From contig OW051494.1 in assembly GCA_932521035.1 (NCBI GenBank), positions 5,752,001 to 5,816,000 on the forward strand: DNA of 64,000 nt, in the 5' to 3' direction. Source of the stretch: Oscheius dolichura (lineage: Eukaryota > Nematoda > Chromadorea > Rhabditida > Rhabditidae). A model generated the notes under the pieces. That model saw nothing but the letters and a program-made list of their open reading frames with translations, had not been told where the DNA came from and did no database searches. Made by a program: the position numbers and the translations under genes. Position 1 is the stretch's first letter, and each line of letters opens with the position of its first letter. Of the stretch, positions 1-11,073 are shown piece after piece.

Positions 1-319
1 GGAAAAAAGCGACAAGCTGCCTTTTGGGGAAGCGGTTGAACGCGCCAATTGAAAGAAATGCGAAATTGTGATTTTTTCTACGCAGCCGAAAGGGCGGATA
101 GCTGAGTATCGAACGCCTCCACACTGGGGGTGATGTCAGCTCGGCGCGTGACGTCACCACTGGTCAGGGGAGTCTCCGCCTCCCGTCCCACAGCGCGGGG
201 GCCGCACATTTTTACACTTTTCCCGTCTCCTGGAAGCGATAATTTCATTCGGATTTTATTCCGCTTTTCTCTCCTCGTTCTGCTTTTTTTTCCTTTCGGG
301 ACCGGATAAATTAAGGGAA
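1..319. promoter_or_regulatory. 5' flank of the SETD3-like gene
   Basis: No coding signal is visible. The stretch is GC-rich with a pyrimidine-rich run (about 240-300) just before the first start codon at 320. Unlike most genes in the window, no convincing splice acceptor lies right at the start; the nearest AG-ending candidate is weak. It presumably holds the promoter and 5' UTR. Confidence 0.3.
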
Positions 320-2294
320 ATGGACCTAGCGGATCTGGGCCAGACCATCGCCCTCCTCTACGATGCCCTGTACACGCCGGCCCCTCCCCACCCCAAGTTA
401 TGGGAGGAACACCAGATGATTCGCGAGGTTATCGACAAAATAACCACGGCACAGCTAAAGGCGACCGGATACGAGAACGGCCAGCAAGAGTAAGCCCCTT
501 TTCCTTTTTATTTATTTTCTTTTTTTTCACAGAAGACGACCTGAACAATTGGAAGAGTTTCTGAAATGGTGCGAGGAGCAGAGAATCGAGCACTCGGCCG
601 TTGAAGTCGTACCCTGTGCCAACCACGACGGCTACGGTCTCCGAGCCACCCGGTCTGTTGCTCTCTTTCCCGGTGAATCCTCCTCTTAGCGATGTCCCCA
701 AGGAGACGGAGATCGTGACGGTTCCCCGAGCGGCCATGATCGACATCGAACTCATCCAGCAGGCCCCCCACATGGAGTCGGTCCTGTTTCTCAACCCTTT
801 TACACATTTTCCTGTAGACGCCCGTTGAAGGAGGACCCGTTGATCAAAAACAACCAGAACATGGCGGTGGCCCTGTTCCTCTGCTCGGAGAAGACCATCC
901 CCGATGCCCCCTTCTCCAAGTACATCGCCTTCCTCCCGGCCCAGAACCCCGTCCCCCTCTATTTCACAGTGGAAGAGTTCCAGGTTCGATCTGCCCTCTT
1001 TCCTTTTCCATTTCCTCAGAAACTGAGGCCGTCCCCATGCTTCGAGGAGGCGCTGATCTTCTTCCGGAGCATCGCCCGCCAGTACTGCCACTTCCTGCTC
1101 GAGATCATCAAGAAGATGCAATACCAACTGGCCCCCGAGGTGCACTTTCCCTTTTTTTAAATAAAGGATAAACCATTTTAGGAGGAGAAGAAGAAGCTGT
1201 ACATCCCCACGTTCCTGGATACCCCGTTCACCGTGATGAATTTCTCGTGGGACTTGTTTCGCTGGGGAGTGTCCACAGTCACCTGCCGGTGTAACTCCAT
1301 CCCCAGCTCGACGGCCACCGACCTATCCGGGAATCCCATAATGGTATGCCCATCAGAGGAGAGGAAGAGACATCCGGCTATTCAGGTGATCTCGATGATT
1401 CCCTTCTTGGACTTGGCCAACCACAACAACCGGCGGGAGACCTCCTGCAACATCGCCTACAAGTTCTCTACGAAGCAGGCTCTGGTACTGTTCCTCTTTT
1501 CATTGTTTACCCTTTTAAATATTTAGCTGACGACTTCGAATGAGTACAGGATGGGTGAGGAGGTGGAGATGTTCTACGGGAAGAGGTCCAGCGGCGACTA
1601 TCTGATCCATAATGGATTTGTGCCCGACCACGGCATCCAGCCCGACTTCTACGAGCTTCGTCTCAGTAGGTGTCTCCCCCTCTTCCTATTTTACCCTTTT
1701 ATCCAGATTTCCCCAAAAGTGACCCACTTGCCCCGGCCAAAATGATGAAATTAGAAGCCGTCGAGAATCAGAAACAGTGGGAGCCGAGCCACACGAAGAA
1801 GTACATGGTCAAGACGTACGCCTTCCAGGTCTCCAACGGGGAGCCGATCATTCCCGAAAATCTGAAACTCTTCGTCAAATTGTTTATAACGAATACTACG
1901 GACGACGAGGTGGGCCATTCATCCCTGTTGGTTTTATCGAGCTCGTTTCAGACGATGAAGAGTAAGGAACTCGAGAAGAAAGCGGCCGAGTGGCTGAGGA
2001 ACCGTCTCCAGTTATTATTGATGTATGATTTCGGGGAACAGGAGTAGTGTCTTTTAGGGGATACAAGTCGACGGGATACGCGACGCCGGCCGAGAAAACG
2101 ATTGAACAGCTACACACCTGCGAGAAGGAGATACTCAACCATGCCCTGTGAGCCATCCCCACTTTATCTTTACCCCCTTTCCTAGTGAATACTGTAAGGA
2201 GTGGTTCGAGCGAGTCAGTCACGAGATCACGATGGTGGAAGAGCTGGAGAGGCGGTACCGGAAGAAGGACAAGAAGAACAAGACCAAGCCGTGA
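320..2294 (+). CDS. SETD3: SETD3-like actin-histidine N-methyltransferase
   Basis: SETD3-family enzymes methylate a histidine of actin in the cytoplasm. Exons joined across frames give a family-type protein: an N-terminal helix with PKLWEEHQMIREVIDKI, the start of the SET domain (GYGLRATR), an insert with PLYFTVEEF and ARQYCHFL, then the SET core with MIPFLDLANHNN and GEEVEMFYGKRSSGDYLIHNGF. A Rubis-substrate-binding-like C-terminus follows, with LHTCEKEILNHAL and a basic lysine tail. Introns are about 36-43 nt. The first ATG of the open frame is taken as the start. One junction near 778-820 has only a weak donor. The simplest stop is TGA at 2292-2294; splicing onward into the 2340-2620 region is possible because a GTGAG donor overlaps the stop. 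Function is from homology, and identity is strong. Confidence 0.88.
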
Positions 2295-3608
2295 GCCGCC
2301 CCCGTTCCCCTCGAGCATATCTGTCTTCCTTCTCTTCAGGTGCTTCCCCGCGGTCATATCTCTAGTCAAATGTTATATTCATAAACATAAACCCGTATCG
2401 GCTCGTTTTGTCTTTGTCTCTTATGTACTAACGAGGTTTGAACAGGCTGCTCTCACCCATTTCCAAGATCTCCGGAAATATTGTGAAAGAGCAGCGACGA
2501 AAGGGGCTACCGAGGAGGAGACTCTTCCATTGGAGGACGAGTAAAAACAATGTAAGGGAAAATAATTTAATGTCTGTACACAGGCAGGAAGTGGGAAACA
2601 GGGAGGACGGCCCATCTTGAACCAGTGTTCAATACTATAGGAAGACGGTGGTCTTAAGCCAATCCACCATTCGACAGGAGACGGAGTCCCTGTCCAAAAC
2701 AACCGTTTCGTGTTGCTAAAATAACAGCTCGTTTGATTCTTATTGTTTTAGTCTTACCCAATTCGAAACAGTTTTTCCACAACAAGAGAGTAAACCACAT
2801 GCTCTCCTAGACTGTGGAGGTTGGCTACCAGAATTCGGTCGAAGAGAAATCTTTTAGAAGAGAAGCTCGAGATGTATGCTGAAAATATGAGGAGTGTTAC
2901 GGGAAAAGGCGAGAAGGGGAGTAAGAAGGTAGAGCTGGCGATGTGTGGCAGGGTGGGCAGGCCGTCTGGTGAAGGCGGCGCGGGTATATTGATCGGGAGC
3001 GGCACCTCTACTATGAAGCGAGGCTTGCGAATCAGAAAAGCAAAAGGGGGAGGGAGTGGTCCTGTGCTAACTTCTCCTGGAAAACATTGCAAGGAATGCC
3101 ATTTTCCACCAGGCAATAGCCTCAGCGATGGACAGAAATACTTTAGGAAGGGCCACGTCCGTGCTCCCCGTCGGCCGGGCTGAGCCAGTGTAGACAACGA
3201 AGCCGTGAGTCCCCGCCCCCGGGCATAGCCAGCCTTCTTTCTCTTCAGGTACTTCCCCCCACGGCTATTCATGGCGGAGAGATGCCCCTCTTCTCCCCCT
3301 TCAGGTTTCTGCGCTAGTTGATAGCAAAGGTCGGCTGACTCTTTTGCCAACTCCTTCAGTTCAGCAGATTCCTCGCCCTTAGCTACTGCGCCATTCAGCT
3401 CGTCGGCCGCCTTCTGCTGACCGGCCTCCTCTCCTTGAAGATTTTACCCATTTGAGGGAATTCTACTTCCTGCCAACGGTTGAGGATACGCTGTAGACTT
3501 TTTCAAGTGAAGAGAACAAAAAGGCATTTAGATAGAGTTTATTTACCAAATTAAAATACTTGCGAAAAGTGGAGAGTATTAGCAAAAGGGGGAGAGGTAG
3601 GTGTCGTT
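2295..3608. other. Intergenic zone with decayed and duplicated gene pieces
   Basis: This stretch contains a possible alternative 3' exon of the SETD3-like gene (2446-2620, preceded by a TACTAAC-like branch site). Near 3205-3265 is a diverged copy of the sequence around the SETD3 stop (2290-2350). On the minus strand at about 3300-3440 is an open coiled-coil-like piece rich in Ala, Glu and Lys (includes KKAADELNGAVAKGEESAEL-like heptads, with GQQ before it). That piece resembles a duplicate of the minus-strand fragment further right. No complete gene could be built. Confidence 0.4.
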
Positions 3609-4044
3609 CTAACGGAGGTCTTTCAGTGGTTTGGGGGGGAATTCAATATTGTTTTCCTTCAAGAGATCCATCAATTGGGCGTTTACCTCTTCTAGCTCGG
3701 CTATCTTATCCTCTTTTTCCTGAAGCTGCCCATTAAAGGGACTGTCAGGGACCTTATTTGGTTACGGTAGGCGCGCGATCGAAATTGCACGAATTCGTAA
3801 TATCTTTACGGAATATGTCACCATAGACGTTCAGAAAATATCAAAAAACGAAAAAAAAAATTCAAAAATTCGTGTTCCGCCAAAGCACGCCAAAGGCGGA
3901 GGACGCTAGTTAGTTCAGTCGCTGCAGGACCGCTACCGAAAAAAAGGCCCCTGACAGTCCCTTTAAGCAACTCCGGCTAGAAGTGAGATAAACAACGTTT
4001 ACCTGGGCGGCATGCACATCTGGCGCAACTGCTCGTGGCCCGAT
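3609..4044 (-). pseudogene. Coiled-coil gene fragment, intron carrying a TTAA element
   Basis: Two minus-strand exon-like blocks read in one frame. A 42-nt block (4003-4044) is flanked by an AG acceptor and a GTAAAC donor. A terminal block (about 3729 down to a TAG at 3609-3611) encodes a short coiled coil, EKEDKIAELEEVNAQLMDLL, and then a proline-containing tail. An AATAAA polyadenylation signal follows at about 3535. The intron between the blocks contains the inverted-repeat element at 3733-3966. No start exon was found, because TMEM132 occupies the upstream DNA on the same strand. It is therefore called a remnant or partial gene. It could instead be an alternative 3' end of TMEM132 transcripts. 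Confidence 0.35.
3733..3966. mobile_element. TTAA-flanked inverted-repeat element, copy 1 (MITE)
   Basis: The element is 234 bp with TTAA at both ends. The first 18 bases, TTAAAGGGACTGTCAGGG, are matched exactly in inverted orientation at the right end. There is no coding capacity. It lies within the intron of the minus-strand coiled-coil fragment. Termini match three other elements in this window. Confidence 0.85.
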
Positions 4045-4145
4045 CTACAACTTTCACGCCATCCTAGCCCCTCGTATTCCCAGGTAAAGAGTATAGCCTC
4101 TCTAGTCGAATATTTTATTCATAAACCCGTATGGTCTCGTTGTAC

Positions 4146-7100
4146 TCAGGCAATGCTCTCCCTCATCCCGTCGTAGAGGTCCGTCGGAATATTCCGTCTC
4201 TTCGCGTTCCACGTGTGGTTCTGCCAGGTGGCTTCGTCCCTCCATGAACCTAAACTCAGACCATGAGGGGGCAGGGGGGAGTGGATACCAGTTCTTGCCA
4301 CGACACGTGCCAGATTGTGGTCGGAGGATGAGTCCACCAGGGCGTGCCGAGCTGCTCGCGTCCTGACCCTTCCTCCGGACCTCCACGATCCCCCGGCTCC
4401 TCGTTCCCGCTCCGCATTCACAGTGACCACGGGGGTCGGGGAGATGAAGACACTGATCTCCGAGCCCCGGTAGGAGATGCTCGTGTGGGTGTTGTCGTCG
4501 TACGAGGGCGACGACTGTTCCGGGAGATTCATCGTCGATTTTTGGGAATATCTGGATCCTGAAGGGATTCTGTTCCTCTCGACTGAAAGGGGACACCCAC
4601 CAATACTGTTGGTGTCGATCCGCGACTTGCTGAGCCAGACCCACTCCTTCGTGTTCTCGTCGGCCCCGCCGCCGCTGCTCGACGAGGAGGACAGTCGAGA
4701 GAGCAGCGGTACCACCAGTTTCTCGTATCTAAAGAGGCACTTCCGTTTAATTTATGGATTTGCGTACCCGTTGAAGTTTCTTGCCCTGTTGTAGACGAGT
4801 TTCACAATGACGACAATACAGAGGACGACTATAAAGAATATGAGGAGGTCACTGCGGGACTGCGGCTCCGGCGGGAGGGGCACCGTCGCGGAAGACGTTG
4901 CTGAATGGAATAATTAGAAGAGGATTGTAAAGGGGAAACCATTTGAGGTAGCGTAAGCTTTAGCAGCCGCGAGACGACTGGAATCGTTGTCGCTGAACTG
5001 GAGATGGATGGGGACGAGGGCAGATGCCAAAGGAAGTGAGTCGGACTCGATACAATGGGCGGGAGCACGTAGTTCGAATTCGACTGCTGGGTCTGTCAGG
5101 TCGTCCAACGCTGAAGAATGGGGATAGACAGGATAACGGAAGACAAACCGATGGTATCGACCATATTGCGTCCCTTGTGGCTCAGAGCGACGACTCGCTC
5201 GTCGGTGGACACCGCCCCCAGAGTGTAGTCCGTCGAGGTCACGTCGTCCAATGGTTCCGTCGCGTCGTCCGAATAAAGCAGCTGATAGAAGAACGATCCA
5301 TGCTAAAGGCCTTTTCATCCAGTTTCCGATCAAGCCCTTACCTGGTACCGCGAAGTGAAGATTGTCTCGATATCGGCCACCACCGTATACTGTACCCTTT
5401 TGCCGACAATCACTTCCACATTGATGTTCATTTCCACAATAGGTACAGCTGTCAGACGAGTCACCGTCACTGGGTCTTCGGTCACGACCACCGTGGCCCC
5501 GCCATAGTCAACCGAGGGGCCTGATCTCTTCAGGACGATCCTAATATTTTTTTTGTGGTTAGAAGGAAGACAGTTCTACCTGGTGGAGCCGGTCCCAATA
5601 GCTTGTATGATGACTCGATTGTTGAAATTTCTCACCATAGCCACGTGTCGATCCATACTCATGATACTAAAGGGCATGAATGGATCAGAAGAACGAGAGC
5701 TACCTGTCAGCTGCTATAGACGTCACGTCGAAGTGGATGTCCTTATGGCCGCTGAGGAACATCCTCTCGCCGGTCTTCTCATCGGACACTTGGAACGAGG
5801 CCAGGACAGTTACCTAGATGGTCTTTACTACCCCGAATAGGATGAGTCTACCTCGCTTTGTTGGAATCGAGTCGAGCAGGTGAACTGTTTAGCTGCCCGT
5901 CGGTGGTGCTTCCCCTCCTTCAGATCCTTCCACTTGGCTATTGGCCAGTCTTTGATGGAGTTCAGGACGGGGTCTTTCAGCCACAAGGTGATCGGGAGTC
6001 GCGGGAACCATACAGTAAAGGGGATACTCGTCGTCCACTGCTGGAACGAGACGTGTACCTCGATGTTCGAGCTGCCCCTCATCTCCGACCCGTCCACATA
6101 CACCTAGAAACTATCCTCTTGAATAATAGAAAAGGGGCTACCGTAGTACAGGTGGGGCTGGTTTTGAGTACTTTAGACTCGGCCGAGATACAGTGAGAGT
6201 TGGCCGTGACGTCCTTCACCAGGCCTCCGAGGGATACGGTGTAGATTCTCATCGAGGCGGAAGACTGTCTCCCAGACAGAATGCCCGTGTTGATGATATC
6301 TGTGCTCTGTAATTAGGAGACCTGTTACAAATCCCTCGAAGTCACCTTGGCCACGGGGACGAGGGCGTAGACGACGTCGGGAGTCGCTCGGAATTTGGTG
6401 GCCACTCGGTCGACGACATCCTGAACCCATGCCACCATTAGTGTCTCCGTCATCCACCCACTTTCGTGCTGTTCTCGGCCGTCCGTCTGCGAATCTCCCA
6501 GTGTAGGGTAACCTCGGCCCCTTCCTCGCCTTTCTCCAGTTTCTTGTTCTCCACGAGATTCCCTTTCATCTTCACCAACAGCGAGAATACGTACCCATCC
6601 CAGCTGGAACACCCGCGTTGACAATTGACAAACAGAACAAACCTCTTGACTTTATTTTTGGGAATACACGAGAACGATGTATAGACCTCCGGCCGCTGGG
6701 CTGACTGGACACGCACCAACCAATCTTCCGGGGACAACGGGTTCACTGCCACAATCTCGATCCTCGAGTCAATGAACAACCTAAACTCCTACTTATATTC
6801 TATAGAAGAGCCAAAGAAACCTTATTTCAACGCTACCAAAATCTTCGGTTGAATTGTAGGAGAGATGGACGAAGAGAGAATTCATGGATCGAAGACTGAA
6901 GGAGATGTTGGCACGGGAGAGGAGCGACAGGTCTCTGAAGAGGATACTTCATCTGAGCAGGGTGACCACGTACATGTCGTCGTGTTTCGAGAGAGTATGA
7001 GCTTGGGCACTCTCGATGTAGGGGAGGATGCTGATCGGCAGCTGGGGACGGTCGTAGAAGGGCACATTGCAGGTGGAGGAGACCGTGTACGACATGGACA

Positions 7101-7882
7101 GCGTCTGTAGAGGAACAGTTATGAGGGATAAGGGAGAGGTGACCTGTCTGGTGGAGTTGTGGCCGACGGAGCCGAACCATTTGTGAGGAATTTGGTTGCG
7201 AAGAAGGCAGTTGTGTTTTGACTCTTCGAATGGTGACAGATGACAGGTGGAGGAAACTGTACGGGGTGTTAGGGGAGAGGAAAACACGACCTACCTGTCT
7301 CAGCCGCTGGACTGGTAATCTGGACAGTGACACAGGCTGTCTGCTTGAGGAAGGCTAGCAGGGCAGTGTCGGCCACGGCCAGGACGTCGACATATGGCCG
7401 GTCCTAAACTCTAGACTGCGAGAGGGAGACTGTCAGTACCAGTTTGACAATATTGTGGACGAGCTTCACACTGACGGCACAGTGGAGGTTGGGAAGCGAT
7501 GAGAAGAGACGAGAACTCTCGGCACGATTGCCAGAAGAGACGGAGAGGCGTTGATCAGTGGAAGAAGGACAGTCACCCTGGAAGAGGAGGGGATGAGAGG
7601 AGGAGGACGAGGGAAAGTACCTGTAAGTAAAGTACCCGATTACTGAAGTTAGAGGCAAAAGTATGGGAATGGAGGAAGAAGGCATTGTCGGGCGGGGAGA
7701 TTGAGAAGTGGAGGGCTGAAAATGGACGGCATTCAATTATTCGGACACTCGAAAAAAAGGAGAGGAACTGACAGCCAAAGGGCCCTCGGGAGGGCCGCTT
7801 GACCTCTTCTGGCCAAGGAGAAGAACTTACGAGAAATTGAGCAAAAGAGGGAAGAAAGTACGACGAGCGAGAGGCGACTCAT
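4146..7882 (-). CDS. TMEM132: TMEM132-family single-pass adhesion-like membrane protein
   Basis: TMEM132 proteins are type I membrane proteins with cadherin- and Ig-like extracellular domains, proposed to link adhesion to the cytoskeleton. Many short minus-strand exons fit the family. There is a signal peptide (MSRLSLVVLSSLFCSIS). A block reading NAFFLHSHTFASNF parallels the family's N-terminal motif. A conserved central block has VYVDGSEMRGSSNIEVHVSF and then FTVWFPRLPITLWL. One membrane helix (DLLIFFIVVLCIVVIVKLVY, encoded at about 4795-4860) is followed by a Ser-rich cytoplasmic tail with WVWLSKSRID. Introns are about 35-50 nt. The stop is TGA at 4146-4148 with a minus-strand AATAAA at about 4110. 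Exon borders in the middle are not all resolved. An in-frame ATG at 7924 is an alternative start; 7882 was chosen because the signal peptide begins there. Confidence 0.8.
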
Positions 7883-9048
7883 GGCGGACGGCACATCGGA
7901 CCGCTCTCTGAAAATGGATGTCACGGAGGAGCAGTAGGCGAGGTGGGGGGCCAGAACTCGGCATTAACTCAGCTGATTGGCTCGTTCGGGGCGTGCTCGC
8001 TTCGTTTTTGACGAGGAAAAGCCTCGCATAGCCAAATGGCTTCGTTATATTTTGACCAGGGCTGGCAACAGATTAGCATTGTTATTGACGGGGGATCGAG
8101 TCCTTTCGAGGAGACACCGGGGGCCGAGAGGGGAAAGGAAATTGAACAGGAAAGAATAGAATTACGGGAAAATGGGAAAAGGGACCCCCGACCCCTTGAG
8201 TCGTTGTTTGTCTATTCAGGTGGTTGTTGTGATGTTTTGAGGGGGAGATCTACGCTGGAAACTTTTTCTCGACATTCAAGGGAAAGGTAAACAGGATTAA
8301 TGTCTGAGGGGATCGGCTGAATTAGCCGGGCAGAGGAGAAAATGGCCGGAGGGGCGGCATTTCCGACGGGAGGCGGACGAGGAGGATCCCGGATAGAAAC
8401 AAGGGAGTGGACAAGCAATTGGACAAGCAAGTGTGAAAAAGTACGTTGGAGCAGAGAAGGGGGACCCCCGATCGATTCCTTCCTATGGCATTTTTAGCCG
8501 CTTTGGGCACTTATTTATGGCCAAACACGGCTCTATGGGGAGCCGAAATAGGAAGGGGGCCTCATTTTCCATTCGGCTGACAGAATTTCTTAGAGGGCGG
8601 ACAGAGGGGTCATCTCCCCCTCCCCTAGCATAAAAAGAGAAAAGAGTAAGCGAGCATGCATTTCCGATTGAGGCTCGTTTGTCAGTTGAAGTAGGGCGGG
8701 AGCATTCCGACGGGGGCCTGCAATGTTTCAGCGGACAGTCACCCTTCCGACTCATCTCGTGTGCCGGCCGGCCACCTGAAGACTACTACGTATCCCTCGA
8801 AATAGACGAGGCCAAGAGAGACCAAAGGGAGTGCCCTCGTCATGGGGAAAGAGTCTTTTTGTCAACGAACCGGTATTCATCCCGTTGTGCAATGGCTGGA
8901 TTATCGCCGGCTGCCGTCCTTCCCCCTGTTGACCCTTTCATCCCCCAACTTCCCCCTTCGACAGTTCCCCTCCCACTCTCCAAACACCCCCTTTCCAGGC
9001 GACTGTTATTGCCCATCCTCCTTTTGGATAGTGTCTCCCCAGATCAAC
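7883..9048. promoter_or_regulatory. Intergenic region between divergent genes
   Basis: This 1.2 kb GC-rich stretch separates the divergent starts of TMEM132 and the small Cys-rich membrane protein. Open frames exist on both strands, but none shows recognisable protein sequence or splice-linked extension. It presumably contains both promoters. Confidence 0.3.
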
Positions 9049-9438
9049 ATGTTTCCCCTGCTCCTTCTGTCCCTCTTCGAGCCATCCTCCGCCACCCCGT
9101 CCGTCTGGTCCTGTCCCGTCAATCTCTATGGCCCAATGAGCCCCTTCGACCCTAACATGGGCCAGCTGTTAGTCTTTCCTTAATATTCCCACTCAAATAA
9201 TATGTTTTCGTTGCCCGGGCGGTTCGTTTGTACACTACTACGCCTGCTGTGAGGGAGATCCGTTCGTCTGTTGCTTCTATTTCGAGCCATGGTTCATGTA
9301 AATTTCCCCTCACCCCATAATATCAAACATTTCTTTAGAATCGTGATGATTGTCCTCGGCTTCCTCATGGCCACCGCCTGCCTCTTCGGGATCGCCTTTG
9401 CTCTTCTTCGACGAAAGAGACAAGAAGAGCCCTACTAG
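9049..9438 (+). CDS. Small Cys-rich single-pass membrane protein
   Basis: I do not recognise a named family. The reading begins with a signal peptide (MFPLLLLSLFEPSSA), followed by a short luminal or extracellular segment with CPVNLYGPMSPFD. A double CC motif block comes next (YYACCEGD, then VCCFYFEPW), then one hydrophobic helix (IVMIVLGFLMATACLFGIAF) and a basic tail RRKRQEEPY. The second intron (GTAAAT...CTTTAG) is canonical. The first has a GTTAGT donor at 9168, but no AG acceptor where the conserved-looking Cys exon begins (about 9215-9220), so it is non-canonical or the gene is damaged. AATAAA occurs at about 9463. The layout resembles short Cys-rich surface proteins common in nematodes; this is an inference. 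Confidence 0.55.
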
Positions 9439-9522
9439 CCACTGTGATAAAAGAGACGAGTATAATAAAGAGCCAGCCCGATCACTAGGCGACGAGGACC
9501 CATCGAGAGCGGAAACCAGATG

Positions 9523-10593
9523 TAGGGACCGCAAAGGCGCGCGCCAGGGTGGCGGCACTTTTTGTTCTGCAATTTTGGTCATTGGGTGCGCTCGTTACAA
9601 AAGGCTTCAGTACGCCTTTGCTATACGTTATTTTGAGCTGAAAAACTTCTCCAATAGCTAAAAATAAACGTAGAATCGAATAGCACTTTTAGTTTTTCAT
9701 AAAAATTTCAGGTTTCATGCGAAATTACGACGTTGAAAATAACTATATCAATATCTCAGCTTTACGGTTTTGCCCGCATGTTTTTATTACTGTTTTTAAT
9801 AGTATATTGTAGATATTACTGCAAAAAAATCAAAACAATCTGATGTAGCGAAAAATTTACATATTGCTTGATGTGAGCATATTTCGCGTCAGCAAAAAAG
9901 TGTAACTATTGCAAAAACTGCAACTTCTAGCTATTTTCATAATTTTAATCAGTTCATTTACTATAGATACCAATAAGAAAGATAAAATAGTAGCAGTAAA
10001 CTGTAAAAAAGTATGATGACAGAACTTTGATGAATTTATAGTGGTCACATTTCAGCTTATTGCTGTCAAACTAGCTTCTGCCCGCATGATTTTTTTTATA
10101 ATTCTTGTTACTAATACTGTTTACTATTATTAGAAAAAATATTACACAGATTGGCTGTAGCGAAAATTTTAAAAATGATATTTAGTAATCCAATTGAGTA
10201 AAAAGATCTATTTTTGAAGGTAATCGCGCACCACTGCAAATTATCTTTCATCTTTTGCGTTTTTCTCAAAATTGTATTATCCAATTTTTCTAATTTTTAT
10301 TGCATTCTTTTCGTTGCATTATGGGCATTATTTTGATATAAAAATCCGAAAAAGCAAAAAATTTTGACGTCGGCGAGGATCGAACCCTCGACCTCTCGAT
10401 CGTTAGCCACACGACCAAAATTTGTACCGGAAATCGATTGCGCACCAGCGTTGTTAAATTGCTAATATCTCGGCACTGGATTATTCGATTTGGTTACTCT
10501 AAAAATAAAAGTTGTAAGTTACGACGAGATCTTTCGATTGATACCAAAATCTTTGGGATACAGCCCGGTCTAATGTTCACTTTGCGGTCCCTA
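9523..10593. mobile_element. hAT-type non-autonomous transposon (1,071 bp)
   Basis: The ends are TAGGGACCGCAAAG on the left and its perfect 14-bp inverted copy on the right. They are flanked by an exact 8-bp direct repeat ACCAGATG (9515-9522 and 10594-10601). Eight-bp target duplications and termini starting T/C-A-G-G-G are typical of the hAT superfamily. The interior is AT-rich, unlike the GC-rich neighbourhood, and has no transposase reading frame. It therefore appears to have been moved by an enzyme encoded elsewhere. It contains a tRNA-like piece. Confidence 0.88.
10363..10415 (-). other. tRNA-like 3' fragment with Pol III B box
   Basis: On the minus strand a perfect T arm is present: a 5-bp stem CGAGG/CCTCG around a GTTCGAT loop, with B-box GGTTCGATCC. 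It is preceded by a 5-bp stem with a 7-nt loop GTGGCTA that could be an anticodon arm (U33 present, anticodon GGC). The 5' acceptor strand and D arm are missing and the spacer is 8 nt. This is a tRNA relic or tRNA-derived repeat, not a working tRNA gene. Confidence 0.5.
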
Positions 10594-10601
10594 ACCAGAT
10601 G

Positions 10602-11073
10602 CTGATTGGTCGGCAACCAAAAATATCTGCCCGCTTACTGACAACTAAAATATCCGAGGGGGGAAGCAGATGGTATGAAGCGGGAAGTGGCCCAGAAAAA
10701 GGGCAAAAGGGGTCTCGTCGCTATCGTCTTGGTAGCCGCTGATTCTGGGCATTTTTGGGTAAGCAAACGAGCAGAGGAACATTGGGTTGAAACCCAGGCG
10801 ACATAAAAACACCGGTCTCGACCAAAATGACACCGAGAGTACGGCAGGATATTTTAAGGGGGTCGCGTCTAGAAATGCCAAAAGAAAACGGGCCTCATTT
10901 GATACCCGACCAAAACACTAGAGAAGTCATAGTCCGTTGCAAATGGAAATTCCACAGTTGCAGAGGCCGTCCATAAAAGAACAATCAACTCGAGGCGAGA
11001 GAGTTTTTGTAAAATTTATTAGACCCGTGGGTTGAGATGAACAGTATGTACAACACGATCACAACAGGACCAC
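10602..11073. other. Intergenic, no gene seen
   Basis: No coding signal was found. The minus-strand AATAAA at about 11012 is the probable polyadenylation signal of MFSD8, whose 3' end faces this region. Confidence 0.3.

Noticed and set aside
2027-2056. A 14-nt intron GTAGTGTCTTTTAG in the SETD3-like gene
   Set aside because: A donor upstream (GTATGATTT) gives a normal intron of about 36 nt that keeps the frame and the family sequence.
8036-9183. Overlapping open frames before the small Cys-rich gene as upstream exons
   Set aside because: They have low-complexity composition and no conserved motif. The signal peptide at 9049 marks a better start.
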